Shown: positions 8,601-15,898 of the stretch, piece by piece
Numbering within the stretch: the stretch's first letter is position 1
Layout of the letters: each line of letters starts with the position of its first letter
Source of the DNA: Burkholderiales bacterium RIFCSPLOWO2_02_FULL_57_36
GTDB lineage: Bacteria > Pseudomonadota > Gammaproteobacteria > Burkholderiales > Burkholderiaceae_D
NCBI GenBank assembly: GCA_001770855.1
Contig: MESE01000012.1
Span: 1-64,000, forward strand
Reading direction: 5' to 3'
Length of the DNA stretch: 64,000 bases
Program-made: the position numbers and the translations under genes
Notes under the pieces: generated by a model
The model's database searches: none
The model's input: only the letters and a program-made list of their open reading frames with translations
Told to the model about the DNA's origin: nothing

Positions 8601-9598
8601 CGGCGACGAATCGCAATTCAGTGGTGCTCGGCGTCGGCAGCGATTTTGTGTTCAGACGCGGATTGACGCTCAGCCTGGATTACCAGACCCAGCGTTCGTC
8701 GGGCCAGGAGAACAGCCAGGCAGTAATGTTCAGGATGACCAAGGATCTCGATGGCTACAGCGCGAAAATGCCTGCCAACTTCTCCAAATGGGGACTCGGC
8801 ATCCGTCTGGATGCCGGATATATGTACGACGACAATGTCAGCCGCTCGAACAAGGAATCCGAGGTGCTGTCCGATAGCGCCTACAGCGTCAACCTGGGCA
8901 AGCGTGTGCTCAACGTGTCGCTGAGCGAACATTCGCGCATGCTGGCGAACGTGTTTGCGGGCGGCGAAAAATTCCGCCGGTACAACGGGCTGGATCGCGT
9001 GTTTGCAGGAGCCGATGCCGAGCTGCAGTACCGGACATCCGGCGACTTCAGTGCGCCTACCTTTGCGTTGTTCGGCAATCTCACCGCAGAGCAATATGAA
9101 TCCGATTTGCGTGACGGTCATCGGATTTCGGGCGGCGTTTCGGTCGCCAAGCCATTGACCGATCGTATCAGCCTGTTTGGCGCGGTCGCTCGAAACTGGC
9201 GTTACGGCAGGAGCGCCGTATTCGACACCAAGGATTATTCGGCGCGGCTGAACCTGGACTACGCGCTCACGGGGCAAAGCACGTTTTACCTGACCCGGGA
9301 ACATCGCTACGGCGACATTGTCTCGTCAGGACTCCCCTCTCTTGAAAATATCAATATCGCCGACGTACTGGTGCGCGATGACGTATTTACAAGGCCGCAG
9401 TACTCCAATTACCGCTTCGACGGGGTGTCCGTATTGTCAACAGTCGGATTCAACTTCCCTGTGGGCTCCGATGACTCGATCGACTTTTCGTGGCGCCACA
9501 TAAGTTCGAGACCGAACCGATGGGTAAGCTTTGCGACGACAACGCCTCGCCGTTACATTGTCAACCAGTTCTCCATCGTCTACCTGACCAAGTTTTAA
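5690..9598 (+). CDS. Surface-exposed c-type cytochrome with Ig-like repeats, autotransporter barrel and apparent second barrel
   Basis: 1302 residues. A signal peptide with an unusually long N-terminal part ends near residue 54 (A-Y-A-A). A monoheme c-type domain follows with C77-A-G-C80-H81 and a possible axial Met at M122. Residues 155-222 resemble a putative-Ig (He_PIG) domain. Residues 225-590 hold four repeats of about 90 residues with recurring Y-F-G-x-D-x-F-S-Y-T and G-P-G-G motifs (Ig/cadherin-like). After an Ala/Pro-rich linker, about residues 745-1022 match an autotransporter beta-barrel. A further 280 residues of alternating beta pattern end in a C-terminal Phe, as in outer-membrane proteins, and look like a second barrel. 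The likely topology is outer-membrane barrel(s) with the heme domain either exposed or in the periplasm. It is followed 11 bases later by a triheme lipoprotein. Expression is probably FNR-dependent. Confidence 0.8.
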   Translation: MRFFSNSSGNGGSLKRIDNICSSRRSIVAAVMWNLFLAAFLLAAAIGFARPAYAAGDAAVGQTYWSGAVAPAGFSACAGCHGATPGTAPWIHQLNAANNPGRISLAINPGITNPNGESSGSMGGFTLTLQEREDITAYIATFVISSGNATGTETIAFSYQIGTSLPSANSFGATGLPAGLSVNASTGEITGTPTAAGSYPVTISASNAVGGNGSKVVTFTINNPPAPVAGSPFPNVAFASLSNAIDLTASISGVTNGAGVTITVNPANGTIDSVVGNVVTYTPNVTYFGNDPFSYTVAGPGGTSNTGVVTVSVGVPPAPVANAAARSVTYNSISNALDLTAAVTNPATSVAVTVAPANGTINSVAGMVVTYTPNNGYFGPDTFSYTATGPGGGPSAAAVVTVTVGNPPAPVAAAASANVPFNTATPINLTSSVTGVSSSIAIASAPANGGTSIAGNVVTYTPTTGYSGGDSFTYTATGPGGTSAAATVSITVGTLAPTAGAATMAVPLNTATTLNLAPFITGSSISGVSISANPAHGTVTVSGTNVIYTPVNNYFGTDIFSYQAYGNAGTSAAAAVSVTVTGRPDPARDAAVTGLIGAQVDTAKRFSRAQISNFQSRMESLHRRDVADEPGNRAGTRFNVGANEARAAGDAQQNPGKPSGAAYQPAASLASDPMAGLSARAPASQANPLPAVTSAISATLAGLPQSDPAAVLGNALLFAANAMQTSSLNLSSSTGRGDGSSMLADGVDVWIAGGVRFGTKDQTSATSAMKFTTDGVSIGADKRMSDELAVGAGLGYAQDKTNIGIDGTGSSAKSITIAGYGSYQPTPNIYLDGLIGYGRLDYHTDRYVTPIGQFARSDRSGDFLFGSLTGGYEFRTTGLTLSPYGRFDVAQHRLKQATETGAGAFALTYADQKSPSVQFSLGLRADSAHATSFGWVAPRMRIEFQHDFKGAQDATVAYADLPGVRYVLPGAATNRNSVVLGVGSDFVFRRGLTLSLDYQTQRSSGQENSQAVMFRMTKDLDGYSAKMPANFSKWGLGIRLDAGYMYDDNVSRSNKESEVLSDSAYSVNLGKRVLNVSLSEHSRMLANVFAGGEKFRRYNGLDRVFAGADAELQYRTSGDFSAPTFALFGNLTAEQYESDLRDGHRISGGVSVAKPLTDRISLFGAVARNWRYGRSAVFDTKDYSARLNLDYALTGQSTFYLTREHRYGDIVSSGLPSLENINIADVLVRDDVFTRPQYSNYRFDGVSVLSTVGFNFPVGSDDSIDFSWRHISSRPNRWVSFATTTPRRYIVNQFSIVYLTKF

Positions 9599-9609
9599 AG
9601 GACCTCATC

Positions 9610-11562
9610 GTGAATGACAGATTCTCTTTTTCCTGTGCCGGTTCGGTTGCGTTGACGCTGTTGCTGGCGTCTTGCGGTGGCGGCGGTGGCGGCGGTTCGG
9701 GCGACGTGGTCCCGGGAACCCCGGCAGTCCAGTCGAGTGCCGCGGGTCCGGACAGCTTCCTGCTGTTTCCGAATCCCCAACTGCTGTCCGATGGTTCGGC
9801 TGAAACCAATTCCATCGCGTATGCGCAAGCGTATTACGCAGCCATCGATCCGCTCAATGCGAAGGACACGCTGGCCAAATGGAAAGCGGCGAATAATTTC
9901 GATTCCGGAACCGGCACGCAGGTTGGCGCAGTGTTCGGCGATGTGCTCGATCTGGGATACGGCCGGCGCATGACCGCAAGGCAAAACGCGGATGGCAGCG
10001 TCGCCATCACCGTGGAAAACTACCAGGTGAATGCCGGCGGCGCATACGGGTACAACAGCCTGAACCTGGATGCGGCAATCTTGAGGGATACGCGCTGGCA
10101 CGTCGGCACCAATGCGATCGAATTCAATCCGGGGCCAAACGGAGGCGCGAGCTTCACCAAGTTCTATACCTTCAATCCGACTACCGGCGAACGGCTTCTG
10201 GTTGCGAACTTGGACGGACGCGGCGACAAGGCGATGCCGGGAATCTGCATCAACTGTCACGGCGGCCGCGCCGATCCGCTCACGCCGGCCGATCCGCTCA
10301 CCGGCAAGTCGCTTTTCCCGCTGGTGCAGAATTCGGTTTCGCAGCACCGGGGCGACGTGCAGGCTCGGCTGCATATGCTCAATGCCGACCATCTCGAATT
10401 TTCGTCGATGTCCGGATTTACACGAGCGGAACTGGAGGCGACGGTCAAGACGATAAACAAGATGATCCTCTGCACGTATCCGCTGGCCGGCGCTGCCGCC
10501 GGGCCGGAGGATGCGTGCCGTCCCGCGGCAGGGATAAACGAATGGCAAGGCGCGGCAGCCGCAGTGCTCAAGGCGGCCTATGGCGGCAACGGGCTGCCCA
10601 ATGCAGGCTTCTCGGACACCTACGTTCCATCCGACTGGATCAGCGCCGGCCGCACCTCGCTTTACAATGACGTGGCCAAACAGGCATGCATGACCTGCCA
10701 CATTCTGCGCGGCACCAACAATCAATCGGATCTCGATTTCACGAGCTACGCGAAATTTTCGGGATACTCCGATCGCATCAAGGCGCATGTATACGATCGC
10801 GGCAACATGCCGCTGGCAAAGATCGTGTCCGACCGGTTCTGGGCGACCAGCATGGCAGAGACGCTGGGTTCCTGGCTCCAGACCCTGGGTTATACCGTGC
10901 GCGACGGCGCATCCGCACTGTTGAGGCCGGGCCGTCCGATTGCCGATCCCGGCCCGAATCGCACCGTCAGATTCGGGCCGACCACGCTTTCCGCGTCCGG
11001 CAGCCTGTATGCCAGTTCGTATAGCTGGTCGATTACCTCCAATCCGGGCAATGCCGGCTCGCTCACCAATCCGGCTTCGGCAACGCCGGCATTCACCGCA
11101 TCGGCAAACGGGACCTATGTATTGCAGCTGATCGCGAGCAACGGCACCACGCAAAGCACTCCGGCATCGCTGACGCTGGTGGTCAACAATGCGTTGACGC
11201 CCGATCCTTCGGCGATCCGCTTTGCCGACATCAAGACGGTATTGCAAAACCCCGTGACATGCGTCACTTGCCATACGCCGCCCGGGACGGCGGCGATCAA
11301 ACCGCCGATCTTCTACAGCGACATCGACCGCAACGGGGACGGGATCGTCAATGCGACGGATACATCGTGGATGTACAAGGAAGTACGCGGCCGCGTCAAT
11401 TTCACCGACATTGTCGCCAGCCCGTTGCTGCGCAAGCCTTCCAACAACCATCACAATGGGCTGTTGCAAACCGGATTCGACGCCAGCCTCGCGCCGGGAG
11501 ACGCGGGACGTGCGAACTACGATTTGTTCCTGAACTGGATTTTGAATGGTGCTCCGGAATAA
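9610..11562 (+). CDS. Triheme c-type cytochrome lipoprotein
   Basis: A GTG start at 9610 is preceded by AAAGGA, giving 650 residues. A longer frame from 9490 overlaps the previous gene and lacks a signal peptide. The signal sequence ends in a lipobox L-A-S-C22 followed by a run of glycines, which suggests an outer-membrane lipoprotein. Three CXXCH motifs are present: C213-I-N-C-H, C360-M-T-C-H and C551-V-T-C-H. A PKD/Ig-like segment lies between the second and third heme sites (about residues 440-530). Eleven bases separate it from the cytochrome-autotransporter gene, so the two almost certainly form an operon. It is a plausible electron partner of that protein. The enzyme activity, if any, is unknown. 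Confidence 0.8.
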   Translation: MNDRFSFSCAGSVALTLLLASCGGGGGGGSGDVVPGTPAVQSSAAGPDSFLLFPNPQLLSDGSAETNSIAYAQAYYAAIDPLNAKDTLAKWKAANNFDSGTGTQVGAVFGDVLDLGYGRRMTARQNADGSVAITVENYQVNAGGAYGYNSLNLDAAILRDTRWHVGTNAIEFNPGPNGGASFTKFYTFNPTTGERLLVANLDGRGDKAMPGICINCHGGRADPLTPADPLTGKSLFPLVQNSVSQHRGDVQARLHMLNADHLEFSSMSGFTRAELEATVKTINKMILCTYPLAGAAAGPEDACRPAAGINEWQGAAAAVLKAAYGGNGLPNAGFSDTYVPSDWISAGRTSLYNDVAKQACMTCHILRGTNNQSDLDFTSYAKFSGYSDRIKAHVYDRGNMPLAKIVSDRFWATSMAETLGSWLQTLGYTVRDGASALLRPGRPIADPGPNRTVRFGPTTLSASGSLYASSYSWSITSNPGNAGSLTNPASATPAFTASANGTYVLQLIASNGTTQSTPASLTLVVNNALTPDPSAIRFADIKTVLQNPVTCVTCHTPPGTAAIKPPIFYSDIDRNGDGIVNATDTSWMYKEVRGRVNFTDIVASPLLRKPSNNHHNGLLQTGFDASLAPGDAGRANYDLFLNWILNGAPE

Positions 11563-11589
11563 GGAGCTTTGACAATCGGCTTAAAACGG

Positions 11590-11619
11590 TTGCTAGAAAC
11601 TCCGAGGAGTTTCCAGCAA
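11590..11619. terminator. Hairpin between convergent genes
   Basis: TTGCT-A-GAAACTCC-GA-GGAGTTTC-C-AGCAA forms a 13-pair stem with one mismatch and a two-base loop. It lies between the ends of the triheme lipoprotein gene and the FecR-domain gene. It has no long T-tract on either side, so its strength as a terminator is uncertain. Confidence 0.5.
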
Positions 11620-11659
11620 TATCGCAAAACCTGGACGATGTTTTACGGGATGGGTTGAA

Positions 11660-12397
11660 TCAATACGTGCGGCGTGGCGCGCTGTAGCTGTTGCCGGGGA
11701 AGACAAACGGCGTGGTGCGCCCCACTATGGTCTCTACCAGCATCAATTCCTGATCGGTGTGATCCTTGAAGCCTGCCAACCGTATGTTTTTTCCGGCCTG
11801 CCCGCCCGACGTAATGTAGAGCGGCTTGTCGTGATGCGTTGCCACCACGGTATCCTTGCTTTCCGGGTCGTCGTTGGCGACCACGTCCGTGATCCCGTAA
11901 CAGGTACAGAAATAAGTCAGCTCCGGATCCGCCTCTACATAGATTCCGGTGCCGCGAATACCCAGCGTGGCGGTCTTGGTCTTGACGCTCATGCCCTGGC
12001 TGCGCGACACCGAGAGCAGTTTCCCGGACAGCATTCGCAGTCCGGAAATCACCGTCGATGCGACGTTGTTCCTGTCACCCTGCAATTCGACCTCGCTTTC
12101 GCCGCGCAGAATCATCGCGTTGGCGCCGACCACGAATACGATTTCACTGTTTTTTCCGGTTTGCACCGTGTCGTTCGGCCCGATCCTGGTGCCCAGGGTC
12201 GCTTCCTTGCCGTTGACCGTGGTGTTGCCGGAAATCCGGTAGATCGACTGGCCCGGGGGTAGTTTCGACGGCGGTGTGCCGAATATGCTGTTTGCCATTG
12301 CCCCTCTTGCCGGCAGCAGCGTCGTAAGCAGTCCGGCTGCAAGTGCGTTGATCAGCACTCTGCGGCGTGGATCTTCTGCATCTCCAAAGCGTTCCAT
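11660..12397 (-). CDS. FecR-domain periplasmic protein with Tat-like signal
   Basis: 245 residues. The N-terminus carries R-R-R-V-L-I-N-A-L followed by a hydrophobic stretch and A-M-A, resembling a twin-arginine signal peptide. Residues about 55-160 form a FecR-type beta domain (G-T-R-I-G-P-N-D-T-V-Q-T-G, then T-A-T-L-G-I-R-G-T-G-I-Y). A C-T-C-Y motif near residue 190 is notable. FecR domains of this stand-alone kind are envelope proteins of unclear function, not the anti-sigma regulator of iron uptake. It is convergent with the cytochrome pair and may act with it, which is inference from position only. Confidence 0.75.
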   Translation of the reverse strand: MERFGDAEDPRRRVLINALAAGLLTTLLPARGAMANSIFGTPPSKLPPGQSIYRISGNTTVNGKEATLGTRIGPNDTVQTGKNSEIVFVVGANAMILRGESEVELQGDRNNVASTVISGLRMLSGKLLSVSRSQGMSVKTKTATLGIRGTGIYVEADPELTYFCTCYGITDVVANDDPESKDTVVATHHDKPLYITSGGQAGKNIRLAGFKDHTDQELMLVETIVGRTTPFVFPGNSYSAPRRTY

Positions 12398-12602
12398 AGG
12401 GACTCCCTGTCCTTTTACGATCGTGGTTTTGGTCGATTCTTTGAGTGATTACTTCAGGCAAGAGCCTAGCATAACTATTGGAAGGTATTGCAACCCTGTC
12501 GCCTGAATGCCGAAATTTTGAATTCATCCCGGCCTCTGTGGGCAGTAGATGACATTCGATTTAATCAGCAATACGATCATGAGGCCAAAAAATTAATTTC
12601 CA

Positions 12603-12618
12603 TGTGACGCGCATCACT
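12603..12618. promoter_or_regulatory. CRP-like palindrome
   Basis: TGTGA-CGCGCA-TCACT differs from the CRP consensus TGTGA-N6-TCACA in one base. It lies 205 bases upstream of the FecR-domain gene and 280 bases upstream of the sigma-54 promoter of the DUF883 operon. Which gene it serves is unknown. Confidence 0.4.
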
Positions 12619-12881
12619 CAGGCGAGCGAAAATTGTTTGTGGGGAAACGTATACGAATTCACACGAATATCAGTCTCTTTCCCGGCCGCGACGCACTCCA
12701 TCCGCGTTGTTTGTTTAGCCATATCGCTTCGCGCGTCCGGTGCTGGAGTCGCCCGATACGCGGAACAGCTGAAAAATTTACGCGTAAGTTCTGCAAAAAA
12801 AATTCATGAAATCATTTCTTCCCCCCTGTCATCCTCTTGTTTCTCTTTCAAGTACAAGGCTTTAGCGATTGATTGTCACCC

Positions 12882-12897
12882 TGGCACACCCTTTGCA
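12882..12897 (+). promoter_or_regulatory. Sigma-54 promoter of the DUF883 operon
   Basis: TGGCACA-CCCT-TTGCA matches the consensus TGGCACG-N4-TTGCW at all but one position, with GG and GC twelve bases apart. The predicted start is near 12908, leaving a leader of about 115 bases before the ATG at 13024. Confidence 0.75.
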
Positions 12898-13023
12898 GTA
12901 TCTGGCTTGCACATTTTGTTTCGCTGCGAGAAAACCGATGCTTCGTCCTGACGTATGGATTGCCACGCTGGAATGACGGTCGTTTTTTTACTCATTTGAT
13001 CGAACGCACCCAAGGAGACTTAC

Positions 13024-13416
13024 ATGGAACCAAATTATTCATCCGGACTGAACGAAAAGGACTCGACAGTAAGCAATACGGTTACCGGAAGCGCCTACGA
13101 TCCCATGTCGAGTTCAACGCAAGCCAGCGCCTCGAAGATGCGCAGCGAGCTGTCAAACCTGAAGCGCGATCTCGATGATCTGATGTCGCGCGCAACATCG
13201 ATGTCCGATATGGACTTGAACGCCGCACGTAATCTCCTGATGGAAAAATATTCTTCCATGCAGCAATCGGTAAAGGGAATCGCTTCCGAAGCGGGCAAAC
13301 AGTTTTCACATGGCGCCGATCTCACCAGCGATTATGTGAAGGAGCGTCCGCTGCAGTCGGTCGCCATCGCTACCGGCATCGGCCTGCTGCTGGGCGCCAT
13401 CCTAAGGCGCCGTTGA
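13024..13416 (+). CDS. DUF883 (ElaB/YqjD-like) membrane-anchored stress protein
   Basis: 130 residues. It has a polar N-terminus, a helical middle (residues about 35-90) and a C-terminal R-P-L-Q-S-V-A-I-A-T-G-I-G-L-L-L-G-A segment ending in R-R-R. This is the hallmark of the ElaB/YgaM/YqjD family. In E. coli these are inner-membrane proteins that bind stationary-phase ribosomes. AAGGAG precedes the ATG. It is the first gene of an operon with a YqjE-like and a YqjK-like gene, the same order as E. coli yqjD-yqjE-yqjK, and sits behind a sigma-54 promoter match. Confidence 0.85.
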   Translation: MEPNYSSGLNEKDSTVSNTVTGSAYDPMSSSTQASASKMRSELSNLKRDLDDLMSRATSMSDMDLNAARNLLMEKYSSMQQSVKGIASEAGKQFSHGADLTSDYVKERPLQSVAIATGIGLLLGAILRRR

Positions 13417-13464
13417 TCCTCTGGAACATGGACCGTAATTTAACTTTCAATGGAGAAAGCCGCG

Positions 13465-13833
13465 ATGTTTGAAACCATTCGAAAATCGAAGGAAATATCC
13501 GTGATTGCAAAGGATCGTCTCGGCGACTATTTCGAGTTGCTTCGCATCGAGATGAAACTGCAGGGCCGAGAACTCGGGATACTGGCACTCGGCGGAGTCA
13601 TTACCGCAATGTTCGCGCTGATCGCCGTGATCTTTCTCGGATTCGCAATCATTGTGAGCTTTTGGGATACCGAGTACCGGACCTTGGCAGCCTGGCTGGT
13701 AGTGGCGTTGTACGCGGCGGTTGCCGGCATCAGCGCTGCCGTCAGCCTGAAACACAAGCCCTCCGGTTCCGCGCTCACGACCTTGCGCAACGAACTCAGA
13801 CGCGATGTCGACCTGGTGAGAGAAAGCATATGA
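13465..13833 (+). CDS. YqjE-like (phage-holin superfamily III) membrane protein
   Basis: 122 residues. After an amphipathic helix, two long hydrophobic segments lie at about residues 41-67 and 76-97, the pattern of the YqjE / 'phage holin family' (DUF1469-like). I chose the ATG at 13465 because GGAGA lies ten bases upstream, while the ATG at 13450 has no ribosome binding site. No phage genes surround it, so lysis is unlikely. It is cotranscribed with the DUF883 gene and overlaps the next gene by ATGA. Confidence 0.8.
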   Translation: MFETIRKSKEISVIAKDRLGDYFELLRIEMKLQGRELGILALGGVITAMFALIAVIFLGFAIIVSFWDTEYRTLAAWLVVALYAAVAGISAAVSLKHKPSGSALTTLRNELRRDVDLVRESI

Positions 13834-14447
13834 AACAACATACGTCCCTGGAAGATGAAAGACGCGCACTGCTGGATCAGATACATTCGAGCCGCGAAGT
13901 TTATCGGCGCATGCTGACGCAATCCGACAAGCCGGAACACAAGACCGTCGAAGGCAATATCGTCGACGTCAGCCGGGCCGAACGGTTTCCCCGCAGTATG
14001 ACCATGCGCTGGATTGTTCAGCATCCTTATATGAGCGCTGCCGCGGTAGTTGCGGTTGCCCTGATGGGAAGCAGCAGCGCAAGAACCGCAATCATCCAGC
14101 GCACCTCTTGGGCCACGCACCGTTTGCAAGGAAAATCGGCAACCATGGCGACCATGCGCCCTGCACTTTCCAATGAATCTGCAGGAACCCGCCGCACCGC
14201 CAGAACCAGAAGCACCGACTTCCCGCTACACACCAATGCATCGAAACCGATGGCCATCGCGCGCAGCGTCTTCACCGGCTTGGCGACGGCGGCAGCAATG
14301 ATTCTGCGGGACCCGCGCAAGATGCGGGCAGCATCCAACGCATTCTCGGCTGCGGCGGGATTTGTCCGGTCACGACGGCTGCGCCGGCCGGAAAAGCGCC
14401 GTGCGCAAGTTGTCAGTGTCAAGAAGGATAGTAGGCCGTCCAGCTAA
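13830..14447 (+). CDS. YqjK-like hypothetical membrane protein
   Basis: 205 residues, starting at an ATG that overlaps the previous stop codon (ATGA), so translation is probably coupled. The N-terminal helix resembles YqjK-type proteins. One hydrophobic segment lies near residues 66-82, and the C-terminal half is very basic, ending in many Arg residues. The last few codons and the stop fall inside the palindromic element at 14429-14589, so the native C-terminus may have been replaced. Function unknown. Confidence 0.65.
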   Translation: MKQHTSLEDERRALLDQIHSSREVYRRMLTQSDKPEHKTVEGNIVDVSRAERFPRSMTMRWIVQHPYMSAAAVVAVALMGSSSARTAIIQRTSWATHRLQGKSATMATMRPALSNESAGTRRTARTRSTDFPLHTNASKPMAIARSVFTGLATAAAMILRDPRKMRAASNAFSAAAGFVRSRRLRRPEKRRAQVVSVKKDSRPSS

Positions 14448-14589
14448 TTTTAATGGGTATAAATTGCGTCTTTTTCCGCCTGACTGTGTTGCTCGTCATT
14501 GCATAGCTCGCTATGCGGCTTCCTCGCGCCTTGCCAGACGAAAAAATCCATCAATTTCTATCCCATCAAATTAACTGGACGGCCTACTA
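14429..14589. mobile_element. MITE-like palindromic element with about 38-bp terminal inverted repeats
   Basis: The left end TAGTAGGCCGTCCAGCTAAT (14429) and the right end, read on the other strand as TAGTAGGCCGTCCAGTTAAT, are inverted copies of about 38 bp. The interior is a long imperfect palindrome with a perfect apical hairpin GCATAG-CTCG-CTATGC. On the reverse strand the core GCAAGGCG, a C-G-A-G loop and GACGAGCAAC resemble the core of the element at 4132-4291. No transposase is present. It supplies the stop codon of the YqjK-like gene. Confidence 0.65.
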
Positions 14590-14632
14590 GTAAAGCAGTG
14601 CACTTTTACACATTAACCTGAAAGGAAAAATC

Positions 14633-14779
14633 ATGAAAAAGCTGATCGCTGTTTTAGGAATCTTGGTATTTACCGCCGGATTGACCGCTTGCAATACATT
14701 TAGGGGCATGGGCCAGGACGTTGAGCGCGGCGGGGAAAAAGTGCAGGATGCCGCCACCGGCACTCAAAAGAAAATGTAA
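14633..14779 (+). CDS. Entericidin A/B-family lipoprotein
   Basis: A 48-residue peptide preceded by AAAGG. The signal sequence M-K-K-L-I-A-V-L-G-I-L ends in the lipobox L-T-A-C20. The mature part N-T-x-R-G-M-G-Q-D-V-E-R-G-G-E is the entericidin signature. Entericidins are small envelope lipoproteins of the EcnA/EcnB antidote/toxin kind. Only one copy is seen here. Its place in a region with several sigma-54 promoters fits a stress role, but I see no such promoter directly upstream. Confidence 0.85.
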   Translation: MKKLIAVLGILVFTAGLTACNTFRGMGQDVERGGEKVQDAATGTQKKM

Positions 14780-15172
14780 TCGCACAGGCGGCGCGCTTGC
14801 GTTCCTTCGGCTCTGTGAATGTTCCGGGCGATGAGCGCAACAGGCGGCCGCCGTTTCGCTTGGGAATACCGGAAATTTTTCTTTCCAACATCAAATCATC
14901 TGGCCGGCACCGGCCGCGTATCCCCGTTGCGTTTGCTTTAACCTTGCATCTTCATTGACGGTATCCGCTGCAACACCAGCCGGCTTTCATTCAGGCATGC
15001 AAATGCCGAAAAAATACGTTTGGATTTATTGTCCGCGGTTCGGAATTTTTCGCGGATCATCCAGTCTATCGGCGCAAGACCGATGATTTTTATTTCTGCT
15101 GCAAGCATCTGAACGCCTGGCCTGAAAATCGCATTGCTGATTAAATCGAAACCGCCGGAGGCGCACGCTCCC
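14780..15172. other. Intergenic region
   Basis: No supported gene. A weak sigma-54-like match (TGGCCTG-AAAA-TCGCA, 15118-15133) lies just ahead of the next operon but has three mismatches. I see no convincing terminator after the entericidin gene. Confidence 0.35.
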
Positions 15173-15898
15173 GTGATTCCCGCCACGTTACGCTTACCTG
15201 TCCGGATTCTGCCGCAACCGGATGAAACGACTTGCGGCCCCACCTGCCTTCATTCGGTTTATCGCTACTGGAACGACGAGGAAGCACTTGACGCGGTCGT
15301 CGCCCGTACCGGCCGGCTGGAGTTGGGCGGAACCTTTGCCGTCTTCCTCGCATGCGATGCGCTGCGCAAAGGCTATCGCGCAACGATATACACCTATAAC
15401 CTGAATGTGTTTGATCCAACCTGGTTTTCCGGATCGGGATTCGATATTGCCGGCCGGCTGCGCCAGCAGCGCGAACTGAAGCAGGATTACCGGCTGCAGC
15501 AAGCCACCACAGGCTATCTCGAATTTCTTGAACTAGGCGGACGGCTTCGCCTGAAGGATTTGTCGCACGGCTTGATCCACGGCATGCTGCGGCGCGAGCT
15601 GCCGATCATTACCGGCTTGAGTTCAACCTACCTTTACCGAACGCCCCGCGAGCATGGGCCGGACGATCTGCCCGACGATGTACGCGGCGTGCCGGCCGGA
15701 CACTTCGTCGTGATTGCGGGCTACGACATCGAACGCCGCAAAGTGCTGGTGGTGGACCCGTACCAGCAAAATCCCTATGGCAGCCCCCACGAATACTGGA
15801 TCGGCATCGACCGCGTGATCGGCGCGGTTTTGCTGGGCATCGTGACCCACGATGCCAATCTCCTGGTGATTCATCCGCGGCGACAGGCAACCCAATGA
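15173..15898 (+). CDS. C39-like cysteine peptidase (RimK-associated)
   Basis: 241 residues from the GTG at 15173, which has GGAGG eleven bases upstream. A TTG at 15134 is an alternative but lacks a ribosome binding site. The papain-like triad of peptidase family C39 is visible: C21 in D-E-T-T-C-G-P-T-C, H177 in P-A-G-H-F-V-V-I-A-G-Y and D195 in V-V-D-P-Y. There is no signal peptide and no fused ABC transporter, unlike bacteriocin exporters. It overlaps the RimK-like gene by four bases and heads a four-gene operon. It may trim or hydrolyse a peptide product of the neighbouring ligases, which is inference. Confidence 0.8.
   Translation: MIPATLRLPVRILPQPDETTCGPTCLHSVYRYWNDEEALDAVVARTGRLELGGTFAVFLACDALRKGYRATIYTYNLNVFDPTWFSGSGFDIAGRLRQQRELKQDYRLQQATTGYLEFLELGGRLRLKDLSHGLIHGMLRRELPIITGLSSTYLYRTPREHGPDDLPDDVRGVPAGHFVVIAGYDIERRKVLVVDPYQQNPYGSPHEYWIGIDRVIGAVLLGIVTHDANLLVIHPRRQATQ

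Larger units (their letters stand above)
12398..13023. other. Divergent regulatory region
   Basis: No supported gene. It contains a CRP-like palindrome (12603-12618) and a sigma-54 promoter match (12882-12897) facing the DUF883 operon. A weak sigma-54-like match faces the FecR gene near 12489-12504. The ORF that could be drawn at 12604-12951 has no ribosome binding site and spans the promoter. Confidence 0.5.

Noticed and set aside
12489-12504. Sigma-54-like match (AGGCGAC-AGGG-TTGCA, minus strand) before the FecR gene
   Set aside because: Spacing is right and TTGCA is perfect, but four of the other positions differ from the consensus. Too weak to list as a promoter.
12604-12951. Open frame of 115 codons
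   Set aside because: It spans the sigma-54 promoter and its start has no ribosome binding site.
13465-13833. Phage holin gene as evidence of a prophage
   Set aside because: The superfamily name is misleading: it is the YqjE-like middle gene of a yqjD-yqjE-yqjK-type operon and there are no other phage genes.
15118-15133. Sigma-54-like match before the C39/RimK operon
   Set aside because: Three mismatches (TGGCCTG-AAAA-TCGCA), and no sign that this widely distributed operon is sigma-54 dependent.
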